The notes under the pieces: generated by a model
Database searches by the model: none
Told to the model about the DNA's origin: nothing
What the model saw: the letters and a program-made list of their open reading frames with translations, nothing else
Translations under genes and position numbers: made by a program
Part shown: piece by piece, positions 53,199 to 62,245 of the stretch
Numbering within the stretch: the first letter of the stretch is position 1
Layout: each line of letters starts with the position of its first letter
Origin: Saccharibacillus sp. CPCC 101409
GTDB taxonomy: Bacteria > Bacillota > Bacilli > Paenibacillales > Paenibacillaceae
Assembly (NCBI RefSeq): GCF_030518235.1
Contig: NZ_JAULSA010000005.1
Location: 301,137 to 365,136, forward strand
Reading direction: 5' to 3'
DNA length: 64,000 bases

Positions 53199-53223
53199 TT
53201 AGCTTTGATTAGAATGTCCGGTT

Positions 53224-53826
53224 TCACGTCTCCAAATACCCCTCCAGCTTCTTTTTCACCCCGGGCCATTCCGAATCCAAAATACTGTACAGATGCGAGC
53301 TGCGGGTATACCCGTCGTGCAGGATGCGATCCTGTCTTAACGTGCCTTCCCGAACCGCGCCGATCCGTTCGATCGCGTTGTTCGATCTTTCGTTGCGGAT
53401 ATCCGCTTTGAGCTGCACCCGCACCAACTCCAATTCCTCAAAGCCGTACTTCAGCAGTAAATACTTACTCTCCGTATTGACTCTCGTCCGCCAGACCTCC
53501 GGTATATACCACGTCCAGCCGATCTCCAGGTTTTTATTCTCCAAAGAAAGATTCAAGAACCGGGTGCTGCCGACGATCCTGCGCAGCTCCTTATCGTACA
53601 CGGCAAACGGGTACTCCAAACCTTTTGCTTTCATGCTCAAAGCGTCGTGTACGATCTGCCGCATCTCTTCGAGCCGCTGGACTTTCTTGGGCAAATACGT
53701 CCAGATTTCCGGGTATGCACTGCTGACGAACAGTTCTTCGATATGCTTCTCTTCAAGCGGAATCAGCTCGACACGGGTTCCTTGCAGATGGATATGGGTT
53801 CCTTGCAGATGGATATGGGGCAGCAT
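53224..53826 (-). CDS. GNAT acetyltransferase (RimJ/RimL type)
   Basis: A 200-residue acetyltransferase of the RimL-like group (RVELIPLEEKHIEELF, EIGWTWYIPEVWRTRVNTES, NERSNNAIERIGAVREG). It should use acetyl-CoA; the target is unknown. The N-terminus shows an in-frame 21-base tandem duplication giving the repeat IHLQGTH. The ATG at 53826 has GGAGGAG upstream. Confidence 0.88.
   Translation of the reverse strand: MLPHIHLQGTHIHLQGTRVELIPLEEKHIEELFVSSAYPEIWTYLPKKVQRLEEMRQIVHDALSMKAKGLEYPFAVYDKELRRIVGSTRFLNLSLENKNLEIGWTWYIPEVWRTRVNTESKYLLLKYGFEELELVRVQLKADIRNERSNNAIERIGAVREGTLRQDRILHDGYTRSSHLYSILDSEWPGVKKKLEGYLET
53776..53817. repeat. 21-base tandem duplication inside a GNAT gene
   Basis: Two identical 21-base units at 53776-53796 and 53797-53817 (each starting GGTTCCTTGCAG on the plus strand). 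The duplication adds seven residues near the protein start without changing frame. Confidence 0.9.
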
Positions 53827-53863
53827 TGGACTCCTCCTTAATCAACACTTCATCGGACTCTTC

Positions 53864-54445
53864 TTAAATCTCTTCCATATATTCATAGTAACATCCGGCT
53901 AAATAATCGTAGAATCCCCATCCAATTCCTCGAGCATTATCGACGATATCTTTTAATCTGTCGTTAAATTGTTTAGATAAAGCTTGATTGCTCTGAATAT
54001 TTTTTAACGCATTCTTGTACATCTTCTCTATACTTGAATAAAAATTCTCATCGATATCGCCGTACATATTGGTAAATTCGACGCCGAGTTCGACGTAATA
54101 GATCATCAAATCCAGGATCTTCACTTCATCGTCGCTAAACTTTCCAAAGTCGGAGATGGCTTTCTTCGCATTGGATAACTTGAGTTTCGCAATACCGCGC
54201 TGCGGGAAAAATTCTTGCAAGATAAGACTTTTGGATTTTTCGTATAATTCTTCAATTGTCTCTTCGGGATTCATGAGGATATGGATATAATTTTTCACGT
54301 CGCCGCTCATTCTATAGCAATCAAGCATCATTGAAATCAGTGCATCCTTATCATAGGTTTTCAATGTTTTTTTGATCGCGGGTATCGTTACTTTTTTTTG
54401 TGCGTTTTTTGTTTTTTCTTGCTCGGAACGGTCTTCCGCGCTCAT
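53864..54445 (-). CDS. DUF6155 family protein
   Basis: A 193-residue helical protein with the DUF6155 pattern (TLKTYDKDALISMMLDCYRMSGDVKNYI is broken into two helices, then MNPEETIEELYEKSK and ILQEFFP). Function unknown. The ATG at 54445 with GGGGGAG overlaps the stop of the sugar isomerase gene (ATGA). Confidence 0.75.
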   Translation of the reverse strand: MSAEDRSEQEKTKNAQKKVTIPAIKKTLKTYDKDALISMMLDCYRMSGDVKNYIHILMNPEETIEELYEKSKSLILQEFFPQRGIAKLKLSNAKKAISDFGKFSDDEVKILDLMIYYVELGVEFTNMYGDIDENFYSSIEKMYKNALKNIQSNQALSKQFNDRLKDIVDNARGIGWGFYDYLAGCYYEYMEEI

Positions 54446-55248
54446 TTTACTCCCCCGTTCTGTATTGAAAAGCCGCTGTATTCCGTTTTCATTTGCTCCA
54501 ACTTCTTCGCCTGCCCAAAAGCTTTCAGCAAAAATTCTTCCGCAGACAAGTCGAGATAATCCCAGTTCATCGCCTCGATCGAGATTCCTCCCGCATAACC
54601 CGTTTCCGCGACTTTTTGCATAATTACAGCCCAGTCGAGCGTCCCGTCAAAAGGCAGTCCATGCTGCCCCCAGCTTCCGTTATTGTCGTGCAAATGCACA
54701 GCCTTCAAGCGCTCGCCGTATTCCGCTAACAAGTCTTGCTCCGGATAATACCGATTATGGTGACTGACGTCGTAACAAAAGCCGATTCGAGGCGAATCCA
54801 CAGTATCCAATACATGCGTCAAATTCGTGAGATTCCATAAATTTTCCACCGCCACATTGACGCTCCGCCGCTCCGCTCTATCCACAATGCGTTTAAACCG
54901 CTCCATGGAAAAAGGATTATGGATATGCTCTTCGTCCGGCAGATGAATGACCATGGTCGGGATTTCCAGGTCCGCACAATCTTCAATACACCCCAGGTAG
55001 CAATCGACCACTTCTTCGCCCGCCGCGTTATTCAGCCAAAGATCATTTTGCTGTTCGATCGGGGCATGAATGTTTTCGATTGTCAGCCCCGCTTCCCGCG
55101 CAAGCCGCGCTCCGCTTCGATACTCTTCGCCGCGGCCAAACCCTGCGCTCCACCACAACATCACTCCGTCGAAACCGGCCTGCTTGATCGCTCGATACCG
55201 TTCTTCAATCGGCAGCTCGTATCCAAACCAATCGTAAATACTGATCAT
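54442..55248 (-). CDS. sugar phosphate isomerase/epimerase family protein
   Basis: A 268-residue xylose-isomerase-like TIM barrel (AP endonuclease 2 fold). Metal-binding residues are seen in ENIHAP, VENLWN, CYDVSHHNRYY, VHLHDNNGSWGQH and SIEAMNW. It likely isomerises or epimerises a sugar or sugar phosphate, with unknown substrate. GGAGCG precedes the ATG. It is translationally coupled to the DUF6155 gene. Confidence 0.87.
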   Translation of the reverse strand: MISIYDWFGYELPIEERYRAIKQAGFDGVMLWWSAGFGRGEEYRSGARLAREAGLTIENIHAPIEQQNDLWLNNAAGEEVVDCYLGCIEDCADLEIPTMVIHLPDEEHIHNPFSMERFKRIVDRAERRSVNVAVENLWNLTNLTHVLDTVDSPRIGFCYDVSHHNRYYPEQDLLAEYGERLKAVHLHDNNGSWGQHGLPFDGTLDWAVIMQKVAETGYAGGISIEAMNWDYLDLSAEEFLLKAFGQAKKLEQMKTEYSGFSIQNGGVK

Positions 55249-55292
55249 AGAGAACGCTCCTTTTTATTGGAAGATCAAAATATTACTTTCCT

Positions 55293-55362
55293 TTACACCC
55301 GCTCTTTCAATTCCTCGTAAGCCTCTTTGAGCCACGGATGAACCACGCAACAAATCCCGATC
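55293..55362 (-). pseudogene. short C-terminal reading-frame remnant
   Basis: Directly after the phosphatase stop, in another frame, 23 codons read IGICCVVHPWLKEAYEEL and a basic end, then stop. The composition looks protein-like but there is no start. It may be a remnant of a lost gene or chance. Confidence 0.25.
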
Positions 55363-55977
55363 CTATAGGTGCTCCAGCATGTTTTCCGAAGTAAAGGCCC
55401 ACTGCCCGTCTATGTATTCGACTCGATGCCACGCCGTATTGGAAGCTGGAAACGACTCGCTTCGATTCGTCCATTCCAATCCTTTTAAGATATGGTAAAC
55501 GATATTGATCACCCCGCCATGCGTCACAACCATTACGTTTTCTTTATGATTCTTGGCCGATTGTTCCTCGCATAATTGGTTGAAAGAAGCTTGAATACGC
55601 GTATAAAAATCCAGAGGACTTTCCCCGCCCGGGTACTTTTCCTCCATCTGCAAACTCGAAAAATATAGCCCGGGAAACCGTTCGTTCACGATCTCATGGG
55701 GCATCCCGGCAATCACGCCGTTATTCGTTTCCCGCCAACGGCTGCTGCGTTCGATCGGCAAATCCATGAATCGGGCTATCTCATTCGCTGTGTCCAACGC
55801 CCGCTGCAAATCGCTGCTCACGATACGCTGTATTTGAAAAGTGCTTGGATTATGATCCTTCAGATACCGCCCCAGCTTCTCAGACTGCCGATAACCTTCC
55901 ACATTCAGCCCTCGCTGACTCCATCCTCCGCGGTATCCTTCATCGTCTGCGCCGTGTCTTACGAAATAAATGGTCAA
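55363..55977 (-). CDS. histidine phosphatase family protein
   Basis: A 204-residue phosphoglycerate-mutase-like phosphatase. The RHG motif is YFVRHGADDEG at the N-terminus and the second His is in VVTHGGVIN; the R and E of SSDLQRALDTAN and RWRETNNG complete the site. The start is a TTG at 55977 eight bases after GGGAGG; the ATG at 56016 lacks a ribosome site. Substrate unknown. Confidence 0.87.
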   Translation of the reverse strand: MTIYFVRHGADDEGYRGGWSQRGLNVEGYRQSEKLGRYLKDHNPSTFQIQRIVSSDLQRALDTANEIARFMDLPIERSSRWRETNNGVIAGMPHEIVNERFPGLYFSSLQMEEKYPGGESPLDFYTRIQASFNQLCEEQSAKNHKENVMVVTHGGVINIVYHILKGLEWTNRSESFPASNTAWHRVEYIDGQWAFTSENMLEHL

Positions 55978-56222
55978 ACTGACTGCCTCCCTATATATGA
56001 AAATATGCTGTTCCATTAATTCGAACGCGGATAGCCTCGATATAGTTTGGAATGCTTTCAGGTAGTACGCATCGTCCAGTCGATTCGATGAATGCGATAG
56101 ATCTTCTTCTAAAGAAATCGCGTTTTCCCGGACAAAGATATCTCAATCAGCTCATAGGGGAAATGCTCGTTTTCTTCGATCAATTGTTTTCATAGCCGTC
56201 GTTACCTCAAACGCATTTTACA

Positions 56223-56645
56223 TCAACCGTTTAACGCGTTGATTATCTTTTCCCTAGTCTGACTCAAACGCTTCTCGGCGCCATCCGGATGCAGCGGCTC
56301 TCCCCAGGTGAAACCGTCGCCTTCGTATCTGGGAATCAGGTGCATATGGTAGTGATCCAGATCGTTGAATTTACCGCCGTCTTGACACACTCGAATACCG
56401 TCGGGTTGGAATACATCTTTTAGCGTTTTCGAAAGGATCTTGGAGGCGTCCATAATCGCGTAAGCGGTTTCCGAATCTATTTCGTCAATCTCTTTATAAT
56501 GCCGCTTGGGAAGGATCAGCAGATGCCCTTCGTTGAAAGGAGCAATATCCAGCACACCCGTAACAAGTTCATTTTCGTAAACGATATTCAGGTCCGGCTC
56601 AATACCGTTGGCGATTCTGCATCCCAGACACTCGATCACAGTCAT
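56223..56645 (-). CDS. HIT family hydrolase
   Basis: A 140-residue HIT-fold nucleotide hydrolase or transferase. The histidine triad is DHYHMHLIPRY, and the N-terminal CLGCRIANG recalls the zinc-binding start of HIT proteins. The ATG at 56645 overlaps the previous stop (ATGA), so it is coupled to the phospholipase-like gene. Confidence 0.9.
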   Translation of the reverse strand: MTVIECLGCRIANGIEPDLNIVYENELVTGVLDIAPFNEGHLLILPKRHYKEIDEIDSETAYAIMDASKILSKTLKDVFQPDGIRVCQDGGKFNDLDHYHMHLIPRYEGDGFTWGEPLHPDGAEKRLSQTREKIINALNG

Positions 56646-57277
56646 CTCTCCCATCCTTCAAGAATCGCCCGGACTTCGTCGCCCGTTCGTTCGATAAACG
56701 CCTCGACGATGTCCGACGTAATGGAGCGCGGCGGCGTTTGCGGTTTGTTCGCCGGTTCTTCGAACCAGCGGATCGTACGCAGCCTCCAAGCATCCACTTC
56801 CCGCTCGCTCAGCAGAGGGCTCATCGCATACGCGGGTGCTTGGAGCAGTCTCTCCCACACGGGTTCTTTCCACGCAGCCGTTTCGTAAAGCCGGAAATCG
56901 ACGCCGTCCGTATCCGCGTAATATCTATTCTTGATCTCGCTGTCGGGAACTCCGTCCTGCTCGGCCCGCCGCTTAAAATCAGCGTATACGTCAAGTCCCC
57001 ATAGATAGTCGGTCAGCACATGGGCAAAGTAACCTTTGACGTACAGATGCCAATCTTCTCCAGGGTTTCGGCCGATCCATTCGGCGTAATGCCGTTTCAA
57101 TCGGTCGGGAGCCGTTTCTTTGCCGCCGAAATGAGTGCGAAGTTTGTCTTCCCGGCCGGCTCCTTTTCTCATATGAATGGCGTCCGGTGCAATACTCCCC
57201 AGTACGAAAGCGTCCGGAACGCGGCTTCCTTCGAAATACCGGACTGCGACGCCAAGGTGAACCATGGGTAAAGGCAT
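56642..57277 (-). CDS. zinc-dependent phospholipase C-like hydrolase
   Basis: A 211-residue protein of the PF00882-like group (PMVHLGVAVRYFEGSR, GSIAPDAIHMRK, HLYVKGYFAHVLTDYLWG). His and Asp residues in these motifs are likely zinc ligands. There is no signal peptide, so it is probably cytoplasmic and its substrate may not be a phospholipid. It forms an operon with the HIT gene. Confidence 0.75.
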   Translation of the reverse strand: MPLPMVHLGVAVRYFEGSRVPDAFVLGSIAPDAIHMRKGAGREDKLRTHFGGKETAPDRLKRHYAEWIGRNPGEDWHLYVKGYFAHVLTDYLWGLDVYADFKRRAEQDGVPDSEIKNRYYADTDGVDFRLYETAAWKEPVWERLLQAPAYAMSPLLSEREVDAWRLRTIRWFEEPANKPQTPPRSITSDIVEAFIERTGDEVRAILEGWER

Positions 57278-57301
57278 GATGAATGCTCCTTTTTATAAAA
57301 A

Positions 57302-58150
57302 TCAATTGTAATACGAACCGTCGTCCGCATAGACCGCCGCTGTTTGAAAGTAAAAATACCGCATTTCCTGCTCTTGATTCTCTGCATACATTTCCTGGAA
57401 CCAGTCTTCTTGCATCGTCTCTTCGGTAAATACGGAAGGTCGCCACAAGCTTAATCCGATATCCGCAAATATGTATTGGGTTTCGTCTTCATGATCTGCT
57501 TCGGGTTTGGAAATACGGCTCAAGATTTGAACGAGTTCGTTCGCCTTCGTATTGAATACATCGACGTTGTAGCATGTGCAGTCGAAGAACTCTTTAAATT
57601 CAGAAACGATTTCAATAAATTTAACTTTCCCGCTGCGATCGTATTCAAGTTTAAAAGTATTCTCAAAAAAACCGGAGTCGTTCGTGTCTTTTTTATATTG
57701 AGTGACATAGTGCCGAACAGCCTCGTCCGCCTCCGATCGGGTCATCCCCAATTTCAATTTTCCGATTCCGATACCCGGCTCGATGATAAGTTTATCTGTA
57801 CGCATTTCAGCATTTCTCCTAATCCGGATTCCAAGCGCGCCCCAATCCGCTTCCTGCTCGGGCGTGTAAATATCGTAAGTGCCGTCTACCATTTCCTGCA
57901 TCGTCCATCCTTCACAATCAAAGTCGCTAAAAGGCATCGCTCGATACAGCTCTTCAAAAGTCCCATGCTTGTATAAAGCTTCAACGGTTACTTCTACAGC
58001 TCTCTGTCGACCGGGTAAACATTCAAACCGGATCGTATCTCCTACGCCAATCGCTCTTCTTCTCTCGTCATTCAAGCGCACTTCGACTTTCTTACGCCCC
58101 GAACAGACCGAGTCAAAATACTCCGGGAACAAAGTCATACTATGCTGCAT
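57302..58150 (-). CDS. ASCH-domain protein fused to an unknown C-terminal domain
   Basis: A 282-residue protein. Residues 1-110 look like an ASCH domain (MTLFPEYFDSVCSGRKKVEVR, GDTIRFEC, VTVEALYKHGTFEELY), a PUA-like fold for RNA or nucleotide binding. Residues about 118-282 are a second domain starting GIGIGKLKLGMTRSEAD, a pattern found in stand-alone hypothetical and immunity-like proteins. Apparently a fusion. AAGGAG precedes the ATG by eight bases. Confidence 0.72.
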   Translation of the reverse strand: MQHSMTLFPEYFDSVCSGRKKVEVRLNDERRRAIGVGDTIRFECLPGRQRAVEVTVEALYKHGTFEELYRAMPFSDFDCEGWTMQEMVDGTYDIYTPEQEADWGALGIRIRRNAEMRTDKLIIEPGIGIGKLKLGMTRSEADEAVRHYVTQYKKDTNDSGFFENTFKLEYDRSGKVKFIEIVSEFKEFFDCTCYNVDVFNTKANELVQILSRISKPEADHEDETQYIFADIGLSLWRPSVFTEETMQEDWFQEMYAENQEQEMRYFYFQTAAVYADDGSYYN

Positions 58151-58183
58151 TGCATTATCTCCTTTTACAAGCGAGCAAGATTA

Positions 58184-58798
58184 TCAATGGTCATATACGA
58201 AATCCACAGACGCTCTATCCAGACTGAACCTGTACTCCATCAGCTCGATCGCCCGGTCTCTAGTCCTCTTTAGCTGAACCGCTGCCAACTGCACATTCCC
58301 TTGACTCCCAAAATGCCTGGTAAAGATAAATTTGTCGCTAACAAAGTCAGTATCGTCATCCATATAAGACTGCCAGCTTTTTTGAGATTGCTCGAGTTTG
58401 ATCCGATCTTCTTCGTTTAACGACGGGTATAAATGTTTAAGCGCCGCGTCGACTTCATCCTGCCATTTCAGGGTATATCTCGCCTCAAACGCTTCCCATT
58501 CCAGGGTTGTAGACGTATCACTTGTTTGAAGTTTTGTCAGCTCGCGCCGGTAATCTCGATCAATCGGGTTATCGTTAATTATCTTCGAAAAGTCTTCATT
58601 CCCCTGGTAGTCGCCATAGTGGCTGCTTTCGTTGATCTGCGTTTCCAAGTTACGGTTTATTTCGTTCGCTTGAACAAGCTTTTCTTGTAAATGAGTGTTT
58701 CTTGCATGCAGTTCTCCGGTTACGGCTATGTAAGAAGCAGCGCCAACGATTACCATCATCAGCATACATACTCTATAAAATAATATTTTTTTGTTCAT
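58184..58798 (-). CDS. LprI-like (DUF1311) secreted or anchored protein
   Basis: A 204-residue protein with an N-terminal signal anchor (ILFYRVCMLMMVIVGAASYIA), a coiled region (THLQEKLVQANEINRNLETQ) and a C-terminal region like DUF1311/LprI lysozyme inhibitors (LNEEDRIKLEQSQKSWQSY, LKRTRDRAIELMEYR). The usual LprI cysteines are missing. Function inferred only from this likeness. Confidence 0.55.
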   Translation of the reverse strand: MNKKILFYRVCMLMMVIVGAASYIAVTGELHARNTHLQEKLVQANEINRNLETQINESSHYGDYQGNEDFSKIINDNPIDRDYRRELTKLQTSDTSTTLEWEAFEARYTLKWQDEVDAALKHLYPSLNEEDRIKLEQSQKSWQSYMDDDTDFVSDKFIFTRHFGSQGNVQLAAVQLKRTRDRAIELMEYRFSLDRASVDFVYDH

Positions 58799-58879
58799 TC
58801 ATCTCTTCTCGTTTCAGGCTGTATGCCGCTTTTTATCGATTTTCCATTAAACGGGACAAGTGACTACTTTCTAAAGTCA

Positions 58880-58939
58880 TCATGGGGATTTAGATTCAAA
58901 TAACGAAATCAATTCATATCCTTCCGGAAACGGATTCAT
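58880..58939 (-). pseudogene. N-terminal gene fragment
   Basis: An AAGGGAA site and ATG start 19 codons (MNPFPEGYELISLFESKSP) and then a stop. It looks like the start of a gene that has lost its body. The rest of the gap 58799-59035 has no visible gene. Confidence 0.3.
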
Positions 58940-59035
58940 ATCGGAATTCCCTTGCGTGTTTGTATTTGATCAAATTTTTTTGTAATCTGCGGTTTTCGGA
59001 TGTTCATTTCCAAAAAAATCCCTTTCCGCATCATG

Positions 59036-59908
59036 CTAATATTCGAATTTCAGTTGAAGCGAATCACAGACCGGCACATAGCCGATCTTTTGATAGATGC
59101 TGTTGGATGTAGGGTTTGCCAGGTCCGTGTATAAGACGCAGCGGGTAAATCCTTTATCCAGGGCGAGTTGACTGATTTGCGCCACGATCGAAGTCGCATA
59201 ACCTTTTCTGCACTCGTACGGAGGCGTATAGACAAAGGCTACTCCGACAGCTGTCTGCATCTCTCTTGTATATCCGGCCATGGAAACGGGTATCCCGTTG
59301 TCATTCTCCAAAATATAGAGTTTTTTCGATGCTATTCGGTAGAGGTAAGGCGCTGCGTCTTGCGGGATGGACATTTCGGTACTGCCGTAGCTCCCCGCTG
59401 CATGAAAAGCTTCCGCCCAGTAGGGGAAAAAGTGAAGGTCCTTTTCATCCAGCAGCCGGATGACACCGATCTGCTGGATGTCTGGATTTACCGCTGTAAG
59501 TTCGTATATCCGTTGGCTCATCGTCGTTTCCAAAGTGATTTCCTTACGCGAGGCATAGGCTTTAGCAAAAGACTCCGCCAGATTTTTTTCCGTTGTCACT
59601 CCTGGAATTTCATAGTCCTTCAGGCCATCGATCAGGCAGTTTATAGCTTCCGGGTTAATGAGGTTATCCGCTGCGTAAAGCGTAATATTGTGCGGCGGTG
59701 TCATCAGCGCGATAAGTTGTATGCCCCGATTATCCGAAATCGTGACCATAAGCCAATTTGCTGGGTCGCGCCAATCGGTTTTGTCTGTTCCTTCATGTCC
59801 GATTATGATATTGCCAAGGAGAATCATATTTTGCGCCTCATGACGCATCAGCACTTCATGGGTATCGTTGTAGAACTCATGCACATCCGTATACAATTTG
59901 AATTGCAT
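59036..59908 (-). CDS. GNAT family acetyltransferase
   Basis: A 290-residue protein with a long N-terminal GNAT-like half and a C-terminal active GNAT domain (VGVAFVYTPPYECRKGYATSIVAQ carries the acetyl-CoA loop in ECRKGYAT; YTDLANPTSNSIYQKIGY). Target unknown. AAAGGGGAA precedes the ATG. Codon use is more AT-rich than in the left half of the window. Confidence 0.87.
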   Translation of the reverse strand: MQFKLYTDVHEFYNDTHEVLMRHEAQNMILLGNIIIGHEGTDKTDWRDPANWLMVTISDNRGIQLIALMTPPHNITLYAADNLINPEAINCLIDGLKDYEIPGVTTEKNLAESFAKAYASRKEITLETTMSQRIYELTAVNPDIQQIGVIRLLDEKDLHFFPYWAEAFHAAGSYGSTEMSIPQDAAPYLYRIASKKLYILENDNGIPVSMAGYTREMQTAVGVAFVYTPPYECRKGYATSIVAQISQLALDKGFTRCVLYTDLANPTSNSIYQKIGYVPVCDSLQLKFEY

Positions 59909-59944
59909 AGGAATTCCCCTTTCAACTTTCCTGAATTAGAGTCT

Positions 59945-60694
59945 TCATTCCTTCATTGTGTTCAAAGCACTCTCAAAATAGCGATATACTTCATCTGCAA
60001 TGGGCAGAAACTCTTCGACAGGTACATCGCTATCCAGATAACAAGCATACAGATCATCAACTAAAGCAGGGTCAATCTCACAATAGTTCAATATGGCGTT
60101 CTTCATCTCAAAAATGTCGTCTTCCCATACGCCTGTGTTTTCTATTATCAACGAGTACAAGGCACGAAGTAATCTCTTGGAGTACCCTTTGATATATCTG
60201 TTTTTCATCGCGCTGTCGGCAGCCTTGGAAAGCCAACCGTGTATACGATCGATTTCCTCCTTGGTCTCTGTATTCAAGTCTACAATGAACGCTGGAGAAA
60301 TCAGGATCGGCGGTACTTTTTCGCCAACGTCATCCCCATATACGCAAACGCAAATGACCTTCACCCAAAATCCCCACTCATGCGGCTTATTTAATACATC
60401 GTCCACCGAGCAAAGGATCGTATCGATCTTCGTGACCAGCGGATATTCTTTCAAAAGCTCGTCTTTAATCTTTGATAATTTTTCGTAATCGATATCTTCC
60501 GGATTTTCACATACAAGAGTAAAGTCCGCATCCGATTTAAAAGGTTTGGCCGTTCCTTTTGGAATCGAGCCGCACATATAAATACTATGAAACTTACCTT
60601 TGAATTCGGTACGTATGCGATCGATATACTTATCAACCAATTCCTTATATTCACTTTGTATATCAATGGTATGGATGACTTTTTCCAAGATCAT
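59945..60694 (-). CDS. nucleotidyltransferase-domain protein
   Basis: A 249-residue protein with a polymerase-beta-like core CGSIPKGTAKPFKSDADFTLV (GS, then two Asp as metal ligands) and a helical C-terminal half. It could modify an antibiotic, protein or nucleotide; no aminoglycoside-specific motif was recognised. GGAGGAG precedes the ATG. It follows peptidase E on the same strand with an 11-base gap. Confidence 0.8.
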   Translation of the reverse strand: MILEKVIHTIDIQSEYKELVDKYIDRIRTEFKGKFHSIYMCGSIPKGTAKPFKSDADFTLVCENPEDIDYEKLSKIKDELLKEYPLVTKIDTILCSVDDVLNKPHEWGFWVKVICVCVYGDDVGEKVPPILISPAFIVDLNTETKEEIDRIHGWLSKAADSAMKNRYIKGYSKRLLRALYSLIIENTGVWEDDIFEMKNAILNYCEIDPALVDDLYACYLDSDVPVEEFLPIADEVYRYFESALNTMKE

Positions 60695-60705
60695 ATGTAC
60701 TCCTC

Positions 60706-61341
60706 CTAAATCAAAAAATTCTTCCGGTTAACTAAGATCGAGATATATTCCTCTTCTTTAAGCCTTGTCACCTTGCAGTTCTCATTGGATTCAAATTCTA
60801 CGATTCTCTCTTCAATAGTTTGATTCGTACTGTTTTTAAACAGGTCTTCTCGATCATAGTGAGGAAAAATAAGTTTATCGGTTACCCCTAATGCCGTAAA
60901 ATCCGTTAGATTCATGGTGTTCATCTCTGGAGTAAAGAAATCGACAATATTAATATTCGGCCCCAGTACCAATGCTCCAGCACTTACGCCAACTATAATG
61001 ACATGCTGTGCGGCCAATGTTTTAATGATTTCATCAGCACCGCTTTTCTTAGCGTGATACAACAAGGTAAATGGATTCCCGCCATTGATATATATGATAT
61101 CTCGATGTATAAGCATTTGCGGGTCATCAAATTCGATATCCACAAAATTGATGTGCTGAAATCCCATGTCTTTGAACTCATGCATCGCCCTTTGTGCATA
61201 CCTATTATCGTTTTTGCTAGGGGAAGCTGTTGTAATAATAGAGACCTTTAATTGAGAAAGATCTCGATCCATAAAATCCAGGAATTGATTTTTAATATCT
61301 TCCGTACAAAAACCGCAAGAGGTCAGCAACAAGCTGCTCAT
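60706..61341 (-). CDS. peptidase E (S51) family protein
   Basis: A 211-residue class-I amidotransferase-like serine peptidase. The nucleophile is in GVSAGALVLG, the GGNPFTLLYH loop is near residue 88, and the LIFPHYDRED segment supplies a histidine. It should split Asp-X dipeptides or act on another small substrate. GGGGGA precedes the ATG at 61341. Confidence 0.87.
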   Translation of the reverse strand: MSSLLLTSCGFCTEDIKNQFLDFMDRDLSQLKVSIITTASPSKNDNRYAQRAMHEFKDMGFQHINFVDIEFDDPQMLIHRDIIYINGGNPFTLLYHAKKSGADEIIKTLAAQHVIIVGVSAGALVLGPNINIVDFFTPEMNTMNLTDFTALGVTDKLIFPHYDREDLFKNSTNQTIEERIVEFESNENCKVTRLKEEEYISILVNRKNFLI

Positions 61342-61479
61342 TGAAATCCCCCGTCCTTAAATAGTTCGTCTACTCTTTATCATTTGATTTCTGCTAATGT
61401 TGCTGTATCCACGACTAAATGTGTATAGAGTGTCCGGCGAGTGCCGAGTAAAGGTGGAGTCATATTCTTCTTCGAAATA

Positions 61480-62049
61480 TTAAAAAACTCGTATAGATCT
61501 TAAATATTTTTCATCTTCTTTATAAGTGCAAATCTGATTTGTATCCTGGCCATTACAAATGGAAAAGTATCCTTTAGAAGTAGCAAACCCTATGCCGTTT
61601 AAAATCCAATTTGAAGTTGTTTTTTCGACCTCTTCTGAAATCGACTTACTTGCTATCAATGTGGACTCGAATCGCTGTTCAATAATCTCTATTCCAACAA
61701 TCTCTGCTTGAATAAATCCTAGAAACTCTTGCCGATCGTTGCGCCATTCATATTCAAATTTTCCGTATTCCCCAAAATCCCATTTTTCTATTTCGTGTGC
61801 TCTGTCAATTAAATTTACGGACAAAGCCAACTCTTCTAATTTGTAATTACAAATTTCCAACTGACACGAAGTCAATTCTAAAAGGATTGGAGAATCTTCA
61901 TTCCACTCTTCATCAATTTTGTTTCGCATTGAAAACACATTTATAATTCTCTGTGTTTTCAGCTTCTTTAGCTGAGAAGCAAAATCGTGCATAATTTCAA
62001 TACTTGTACTATAAAATCGCGGTTCATAGTTTTTGATTCCAAATTTCAT
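61480..62049 (-). CDS. hypothetical protein
   Basis: A 189-residue AT-rich gene product, mixed helix and strand (MKFGIKNYEPRFYS, LLELTSCQLEICNYKLEEL, ISEEVEKTTSNWILNGIGFA). Not recognised; the size resembles immunity-type proteins. The ATG at 62049 with GGGGA eight bases upstream is preferred over the frame start at 62079. Palindromic repeats flank it on both sides. Confidence 0.65.
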   Translation of the reverse strand: MKFGIKNYEPRFYSTSIEIMHDFASQLKKLKTQRIINVFSMRNKIDEEWNEDSPILLELTSCQLEICNYKLEELALSVNLIDRAHEIEKWDFGEYGKFEYEWRNDRQEFLGFIQAEIVGIEIIEQRFESTLIASKSISEEVEKTTSNWILNGIGFATSKGYFSICNGQDTNQICTYKEDEKYLRSIRVF

Positions 62050-62090
62050 TATCTGTTCCCCTGCTTCACATGATTTCATCTAGCATTCCT

Positions 62091-62163
62091 ATATTCACGT
62101 CCCGACGCATACTGAGTGGCCGGCGAACACCGGATCAAGGGCGTATGCTTGCAGCGTGAATAT
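62091..62163. repeat. 73-base nested palindromic element
   Basis: The outer arms ATATTCACG (62091-62099) and CGTGAATAT (62155-62163), inner arms GCATAC (62106-62111) and GTATGC (62142-62147), and a CCGG/CCGG core near 62120-62132 can form one long imperfect hairpin. Related partial copies are seen at 61428-61455 (GAGTGTCCGGCGAGTGCCG), 62831-62840 (GCAGCGTGAA) and 63934-63946 (GCGTGAATATGAT). Confidence 0.65.
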
Positions 62164-62245
62164 GATATTAGTTGAAGTTCTTCACTTCTTGTTCAGAGCT
62201 ATCAACAATGGCAGACCTTTCAATTTGTTTTTTTACGTTCTTCTT

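Noticed and set aside
62091..62163. Integron attC site
   Set aside because: The outer arms do not have the GTTRRRY/RYYYAAC core sites and no integrase is in the window.
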